Assembly (NCBI RefSeq): GCF_001420715.1
Contig: NZ_LJJC01000015.1
Coordinates: 74,779 to 138,778, forward strand
DNA: 64,000 nucleotides
Reading direction: 5' to 3'
From: Heyndrickxia shackletonii
GTDB lineage: Bacteria; Bacillota; Bacilli; Bacillales; Bacillaceae_C
The first letter of the stretch is position 1, and each line of letters opens with the position of its first letter. The notes under the pieces were generated by a model. That model was not told the origin of the DNA, ran no database searches, and saw nothing but the letters and a program-made list of their open reading frames with translations. Made by a program: the position numbers and the translations under genes. Shown piece after piece: positions 59,509 to 64,000 of the stretch.

Positions 59509-59775
59509 TTAAGTGGCGGTTAATAGTTTTCTTATTTTTGTTAATACTGTCCTACGATTATCGTCATTTGCAAGAACGATAAAAATATAGTTTTCATTGA
59601 GATATTTGTCTAACCAATTACTAACTCCAGGGAAGCCGCCTTCATGTCCATTTATGTTTTCTACAAAAACCCGTGGGAATACACCCAGTATTGGAGTTTT
59701 ATCTGAAAATATATTCTCCTTTTCCGTGATTAGTTTGTTCTTTCTAGAAAAATTCCATAAATAATGTAAAGTTTA
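59509..59775 (-). pseudogene. C-terminal remnant of a serine beta-lactamase-like hydrolase
   Basis: Minus-strand reading gives SRKNKLITEKENIFSDKTP, then NINGHEGGFPGVSNWLDKYL and NENYIFIVLANDDNRR to a TAA at 59509. The HEGG...SNW...FIVLAND pattern is the C-terminal KTG-like box region of class C/serine hydrolase family proteins. The catalytic SxxK and YxN parts (~250 residues) are absent. The GNAT gene ends directly beside the 5' side of the remnant, so a deletion probably joined the two. Confidence 0.75.
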
Positions 59776-59779
59776 ACTG

Positions 59780-60403
59780 TTAATTGGATTTATCATTAAA
59801 TAGTTCTCTTAAAATGGGCATCGCTGATTCATAATCATTTTTATAATGTCCAAAGCTTTCATCGCTTACGATTTCAAATCCAAACTTTTGGTATAACCCA
59901 ATTGCTTTATAACTCCAAGTTTGTGTATGCAAATAGATATCTTTGTTTCCTTCAAGAATGGAAAGTGTTTTAATTGACTCAAAGACCAGCGCCTTCCCAA
60001 TCCCTAAACCCTGGTAATTTTCCTTCACTGCAAACCAATGGATGGATGGAACCCGATCATTTGCTGACATATTCCACCAACTTGTTATCGTACCAATTTC
60101 CTCCCCGTTCTCATTCTGTACGAACAGCAACCTTTTTTTCAGATCGTCCAAAAACGGCAAATAGTTTGCCTGAAAATAGTTTAATCCTTCTTTAATTGTA
60201 GAAAACTCTCCAACGGATGCTTCGATCTCTGCCCACTTCTCTTCTTTTCCTTCAGAAAAAAATACGAAGGAGAAACCTGGTGGCAGCAAGGGGGATTTGG
60301 GTATTTTCATACCCGAACGTCTTTTCATAATGACATTAAAATAAGGAATAGACTTATTAAGCATTAGACTCATCCCTTCTGGGGAAAGTACTGCGATTTC
60401 CAC
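59780..60403 (-). CDS. GNAT-family acetyltransferase
   Basis: A 207-residue acetyltransferase. The GNAT core lies in the C-terminal two thirds: GTITSWWNMSANDRVPSIHW, then FAVKENYQGLGIGKALVFES (CoA loop, ~132-151) and YLHTQTWSYKAIGLYQKFGF (~155-180). The N-terminal part (residues 1-90) is family-specific. The start is uncertain: GTG at 60403 lacks a site, while an ATG near residue 14 follows AGAAGGG. The substrate is unknown. It overlaps no neighbour and ends beside the beta-lactamase remnant. Confidence 0.85.
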   Translation of the reverse strand: MEIAVLSPEGMSLMLNKSIPYFNVIMKRRSGMKIPKSPLLPPGFSFVFFSEGKEEKWAEIEASVGEFSTIKEGLNYFQANYLPFLDDLKKRLLFVQNENGEEIGTITSWWNMSANDRVPSIHWFAVKENYQGLGIGKALVFESIKTLSILEGNKDIYLHTQTWSYKAIGLYQKFGFEIVSDESFGHYKNDYESAMPILRELFNDKSN

Positions 60404-60423
60404 TAATTTAGTAAACTTTCACA

Positions 60424-61317
60424 TTATAATCTGCTTTGAATCCTTTTTATTGCATCAATAATTACGTCTGGTCTATCCATATGGACAGAATGGCTAGATC
60501 TTTTCGCAAAAACCAATTCACTAACATTTGTAAGTTTTTCCTGTTCCAATATAAGTTCTTGCCATTTTTCTTCAAGTAATCTTATTTCCCATTCTGGCAA
60601 TCCATCTTGAACTCCTAATTGAATGTTAAATTCCTTATCCCTTCCGATGATGATTAAGGGTTTATCAGGAAAGTCTCCTATATTCTTTATGATTTCAGCA
60701 TCATTTTTCCAATTAGAAATCTCAGAATACATTGCCTTATACAAATTAGGATTTGTTTGAAAATCCATCAAGCGATGTTGAATTTGTAATGGAAAAAGCT
60801 TTTGTTTTTCCGAAAGGGACGGGTTAATCATCTTTCTTAATTCTTCTTGGTTCATATTTGAATATAATAGACACTTTTCCATCCACTTCTCATCCGAATC
60901 CTCATTTAAAACAGGTAAATCTAATTCGTCTAAGATTCTTAAATCAACGGATGTTGAATCGACTAAAACGATTCCTTTAACATTTTCAGGATGTAATTGG
61001 ACAAAATGCTGTGCACATAATCCGCCATATGAATGCCCAACCAATAGTATCTGTTCATCGATTTCAAGAAGCCTCATCATTTCCTGCATTTCATTTACTA
61101 CCGCTTCCGTATTACGTACCTCATTACCAATTTCACTTTCGCCAAGTCCTGGTCTATGAAACATAAAAACTCTGTTCGTTTTACTTAATGTTTCCGTAAT
61201 CTCATGCCATTCATCAAATGAACAACCCATCCCTGTAAGAATGATAATTGGTGTTCCGCTATATCCTTTTTGTTGAATCTCGATTTTATTTTTATATATG
61301 GTTAAAAAGGTATTAAT
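60424..61317 (-). CDS. Alpha/beta hydrolase with an apparent ATT start codon
   Basis: A 297-residue alpha/beta hydrolase. The core is intact: TPIIILTGMGCSFDEW (oxyanion strand), HRPGLGESE (~59), nucleophile elbow GHSYGG (Ser ~96), an acid near GRDKEFN and the catalytic His near RSSHSVHM at the C-terminus. The first ATG (61230) would omit the first strand. Homology clearly extends upstream to ATT AAT ACC at 61317, which lies seven bases after AGAGGTG, exactly where an ATG should be. Either ATT is used as a rare start or an ATG has mutated. Substrate unknown. Confidence 0.8.
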   Translation of the reverse strand: MNTFLTIYKNKIEIQQKGYSGTPIIILTGMGCSFDEWHEITETLSKTNRVFMFHRPGLGESEIGNEVRNTEAVVNEMQEMMRLLEIDEQILLVGHSYGGLCAQHFVQLHPENVKGIVLVDSTSVDLRILDELDLPVLNEDSDEKWMEKCLLYSNMNQEELRKMINPSLSEKQKLFPLQIQHRLMDFQTNPNLYKAMYSEISNWKNDAEIIKNIGDFPDKPLIIIGRDKEFNIQLGVQDGLPEWEIRLLEEKWQELILEQEKLTNVSELVFAKRSSHSVHMDRPDVIIDAIKRIQSRL

Positions 61318-61355
61318 TTTGGGTCACCTCTAAGTATTTACTTATTCTATTTCAT

Positions 61356-61979
61356 CTAATTCGTAGCTATAGCACTTCTATGAGATATATCCCCTTCTAG
61401 GACAAGTCTAATATTCTCCTTATCTAGTTCCACTATGGTCAAACTAGTATCATGAATAAATGGTGGATTCCAAAGTCTTTCGATTGAAAGACCTTTAAAA
61501 ATCAGTAATAAACATTTAATAACAATGGAATGGGTAACGATTAATATGTTTCCCGATGAATGCTCCTTTTGGATACGTTCTAATACTTTTAATACCCTTT
61601 CTTTAACATCAGCAATACTTTCTCCTTGTGCAGGGGTATACAGATGAGGGCAATTCCAAAAAGCATTGTAGTCATTTGGATAGTTTTCTTTAATGCTTTC
61701 TTTCGTTTTTCCTTCCCATTCCCCAAGAAATATTTCCTTTAAATTATCCTCATAAATAATAGGAATATTTCTATCGCCACAAATCATTTTAGTTGTTGTT
61801 ACAGTCCTTCCGCTGGGGCTAGAATAAATGGCGGAAAAAGATGTATCCTTGAGTCTTTCTCCTAATTCTATAGCGTTTTTAATCCCGTTCTCTGTTAAGT
61901 TGGAATCCTTCCATCCTTGCATTCTATTTTGCGTATTCCATTCTGTTTCACCGTGTCTTGTTATATAGAGTGTTATCAT
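61356..61979 (-). CDS. Histidine phosphatase (phosphoglycerate mutase-like)
   Basis: A 207-residue single-domain enzyme. The RHG motif is TRHGETEWN (phospho-accepting His at residue 9), the second Arg is in SSPSGRTVTT (~58), the Glu is in FLGEWEG (~85) and the second His is in VTHSIVIKC (~150). This is the GpmB/CobC-like branch, which acts as a phosphatase on diverse small phosphates. The substrate is unknown. GAGGTAGTCTG precedes the ATG. It is in a same-strand run of small enzyme genes with 38-41-base gaps. Confidence 0.9.
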   Translation of the reverse strand: MITLYITRHGETEWNTQNRMQGWKDSNLTENGIKNAIELGERLKDTSFSAIYSSPSGRTVTTTKMICGDRNIPIIYEDNLKEIFLGEWEGKTKESIKENYPNDYNAFWNCPHLYTPAQGESIADVKERVLKVLERIQKEHSSGNILIVTHSIVIKCLLLIFKGLSIERLWNPPFIHDTSLTIVELDKENIRLVLEGDISHRSAIATN

Positions 61980-62019
61980 CAGACTACCTCACTTTAATAA
62001 ATTCGTTCTTATGAACCAC

Positions 62020-63021
62020 TTAAATATCCCCAAACATCTCAGACAATTCCAAAAGATTTTCTGCTAACCATGTCATTTCATTTTGAAATTGAACCTCTTG
62101 ATACCTTTCTTGATTTAATTGAGGTGTAACCCACCAAACACTTTCTAAATACCACAATAATTGAAGAGAACGAACCACAGTTCCGCTCTTAAGTTTACGT
62201 TTTGTTTTATAGCCATCTATGAACGCAATGGCGGAATTTCCATGAAACTGCTTATCTTTCAATACACCAGACATTATGGCTCTTGCAATATCCAATTCAG
62301 GATAATCGAATGCAAAACGGTCAAAATCGAGAATGGCTGATAGATGATCCCCATTAAATAATAGATTGTCTACCCACAAGTCTCTATGTCCCCAGCCTGG
62401 ATCACAAGAACTAATCCATTCCAAATCAAAATGTTCTGTTGCTCTGATTTGCATTTCTACTAATCTCGTTAATGGATTGTTTTCTTGCACTCTTTGATAG
62501 AGTGTTTTCCAATGTTCTAATCGTTGTTGACGGCTTGGAGGAATAAATTTAGGAGTTTTTGCAACTCCGTGTGTACCATCGTTAAAAACATTGTGCATTT
62601 GCCCAGTTATTTTCCCCAGGCTATACATTTGATTTTCATTTAACGTTCCCGGCAGCATGTTATCTCCAGTCATATGTTCCATAATGATAAATCGTTCACC
62701 ACTAGTGGAGGTGTGTATAACATTTCCATTATGTGTTAAAACTTTAGGACAAGGTGTTCCATTTTCGTATTGCCTTAATTGTTCCTGAATGGCTATATTT
62801 TGTTCTGAAGAAACTTGTTTTAGGTCATACTTCTCATATCGTTCCTTACTAAACTGCTTAATAACAAATATTCCTTCTTCGGTCTCTACTTTCCACTTCA
62901 GATTTAGTAACCCCAAACTGAACTGCGCCCGTGTATATATGTGCAAACCAAATAAATTTTCTATAGTATCTTTTATATCCAAATAAATACTTTCGGGGGA
63001 CTTCATTATGGTTTTTATCAT
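62020..63021 (-). CDS. Aminoglycoside phosphotransferase-fold kinase
   Basis: A 333-residue kinase of the APH/choline-kinase fold. The catalytic loop is GHRDLWVDNLLF (His-x-Asp, ~215), followed by AILDFDRFAFDYPELDIA (metal-binding Asp). N-terminal EEGIFVIKQF carries the ATP-binding Lys. Members phosphorylate aminoglycosides, homoserine or small alcohols, and resistance cannot be concluded. ATG at 63021 follows GCGAGGAATTG. An upstream ATG overlaps the site region. 17 bases downstream of the ASCH gene, so co-transcribed. Confidence 0.86.
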   Translation of the reverse strand: MIKTIMKSPESIYLDIKDTIENLFGLHIYTRAQFSLGLLNLKWKVETEEGIFVIKQFSKERYEKYDLKQVSSEQNIAIQEQLRQYENGTPCPKVLTHNGNVIHTSTSGERFIIMEHMTGDNMLPGTLNENQMYSLGKITGQMHNVFNDGTHGVAKTPKFIPPSRQQRLEHWKTLYQRVQENNPLTRLVEMQIRATEHFDLEWISSCDPGWGHRDLWVDNLLFNGDHLSAILDFDRFAFDYPELDIARAIMSGVLKDKQFHGNSAIAFIDGYKTKRKLKSGTVVRSLQLLWYLESVWWVTPQLNQERYQEVQFQNEMTWLAENLLELSEMFGDI

Positions 63022-63038
63022 CAATTCCTCGCTTTCTA

Positions 63039-63482
63039 TCATTTAATATCTACTACCTCAAAACGCTCGCAAACCAGCAACATATCTTCTCGGAATTCTT
63101 TTCCTATTTTCTTTAGTTCAGATTGAAAGAATTTTTCGTGCGCCTCTTTCCAGTATCGATAAGTTCGATCCCCTTCACCTTCTGCAACAGCGAATTCTTC
63201 CGGGACTTCATTCATTGGTAAAACCTTAACATCTATTGTTTTAATAATGGCTACCGGTTTATCCTGACTGTTTAATATAATGCTATAATCATCTGTTGTC
63301 GGAAGTGGTTCATTTTCCAATTCATAAAAGATATGGGCAGAACATGTGGCTGTTTTAATTCCTTCTACCACCAATTGCGCAAGATTATCTGGATCTGCTC
63401 CAAATTGCCATGCACTCACAGATTGAGGTTTTATCCTGTTTCCCCAAAAATGATCCCAATACATTTGTGCTTCATGATTCAT
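63039..63482 (-). CDS. ASCH-domain protein
   Basis: 147 residues with an ASCH domain of the larger type: AWQFGADPDNLAQLVVEGIK (~23-42) with TATCSAHIFYELENE, PVAIIKTIDVKVLPM and a C-terminal MLLVCERFEVVD strand. This branch (YqfB-like) contains ASCH proteins reported as nucleoside amidohydrolases and RNA binders. The role here is open. AAAGGTGGAAT precedes the ATG. It is followed by the APH-fold kinase gene 17 bases later, and both may be one operon. Confidence 0.85.
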   Translation of the reverse strand: MNHEAQMYWDHFWGNRIKPQSVSAWQFGADPDNLAQLVVEGIKTATCSAHIFYELENEPLPTTDDYSIILNSQDKPVAIIKTIDVKVLPMNEVPEEFAVAEGEGDRTYRYWKEAHEKFFQSELKKIGKEFREDMLLVCERFEVVDIK

Positions 63483-63508
63483 TTGTTATTCCACCTTTAC
63501 ATTTTTTC

Positions 63509-63942
63509 TTAAACATTTTTCCATTCAGCGGCGTATTTTTTTCGATATTCTAGGATTTCTTCACTCTCTATTAGTCTTAATCCCGCATCTTTTATGATTT
63601 CGTCTTGAACATGGTCATATAATTTCCTAAGTCCTTGAATGATGTCACAGCGTATTAAAGTATAGTTCTGTTCAGATTTACAGGAAATAAATCTGTTTAC
63701 CAGATGCAACGTTACTATCTCCTTTTGTAAAGTACCACCCAAACCTCGTACGCCCAATTCACTTCTTTCTCTGTAACAGAAAGAATATATTGGAATGCTT
63801 CGTCTTGAACGTATTTATTTGGATCACTTAATTTTTCAAAATATGTTTTTATCGTTTGATACACTATCCTTTTCCCCATCCCTGTTTTCAATCCAAGATT
63901 TGATACAAAAGCAGCAAATCTTTTAAAAATACGCATAACCAT
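63509..63942 (-). pseudogene. Helical protein gene with a frameshift
   Basis: Two frames join into one protein: from ATG 63942 MVMRIFKRFAAFVSNLGL to KEVNWAYEVW, then a shift near 63735, then GTLQKEIVTLHLVNRFISCK through DVIQGLRKLYDHVQDE-like helices to LEYRKKYAAEWKNV. The protein would be ~145 residues and mostly helical, with no recognised domain. The longer frame upstream to 63993 adds residues without better start signals. It could be a pseudogene or a sequencing error. Confidence 0.65.
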
Positions 63943-64000
63943 TTTGCCTTTAATTCCTGCTATTAGCAGTATCCTACCTTCCTTTATATGCACTAATTTT

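Noticed and set aside
62020-63021. Aminoglycoside resistance gene
   Set aside because: The fold is shared with many metabolic kinases, and nothing in the sequence or neighbourhood specifies an antibiotic substrate.

Overview
The window reads as a chromosomal stretch from a low-GC, endospore-forming Bacillaceae (Bacillus sensu lato; I cannot resolve the genus). The grounds are AT-rich intergenic DNA, strong GGAGG-type ribosome binding sites with many TTG and GTG starts, a spore photoproduct lyase operon, a sporulation-type soluble histidine kinase, an Arg/Ser-rich spore-coat-like protein, lipobox lipoproteins and a textbook TPP riboswitch. There is no phage or plasmid core. The only transposase is cut by the left edge.

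Layout. 0-9 kb: transposase fragment, DHA2 drug exporter, APC amino-acid permease, an ECF sigma / TolB-like anti-sigma / lipoprotein operon, an IseA-like secreted protein and an acyl-CoA synthetase whose promoter contains a perfect cre site. 9-16.6 kb: two tandem-repeat arrays, GH36 alpha-galactosidase, a ~150-bp foldback element, a HemY-type oxidase, a NUDIX hydrolase and thiM-thiD-thiE under a TPP riboswitch. 16.8-24.6 kb: PAS histidine kinase, three charged low-complexity proteins (basic secreted, acidic secreted, Arg/Ser-rich), small housekeeping genes, truncated haemoglobin and a CHAP hydrolase. 25-38 kb: small lipoprotein and membrane genes, a DUF4304 pseudogene, an ArsR-SRPBCC/DoxX operon, isochorismatase-like hydrolase, GNAT, MATE, an OFA antiporter with a molybdopterin oxidoreductase, and a NaK-like channel with an altered filter. 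38-48 kb: polysaccharide deacetylase, splAB convergent with uvsE, an FtsW remnant, a lipoprotein with an ECF promoter, small membrane proteins and an MmyB-type regulator divergent from a FabF. 48-64 kb: ParB-fold protein, several GNATs (two broken), TetR, an oligopeptide ABC operon with a fused ATPase, a beta-lactamase remnant and a run of small enzyme genes, two of them damaged or with an abnormal start.

The most unusual signal is not a gene. Four intergenic tandem arrays (9077-9222, 9291-9545, 37267-37640, 39077-39270) have different unit sequences but the same 51-53 bp period. A fifth (25590-26052) repeats at 102-104 bp, twice that. Most units carry an internal inverted repeat. A second thread is a candidate ECF regulon: TGTAAC/TGAAAC-N16/17-CGT promoters precede the sigma operon, the IseA-like gene and a distant lipoprotein gene, suggesting an envelope-stress circuit. 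Gene decay is frequent: at least six broken or truncated genes are recognisable, several still followed by an intact terminator.
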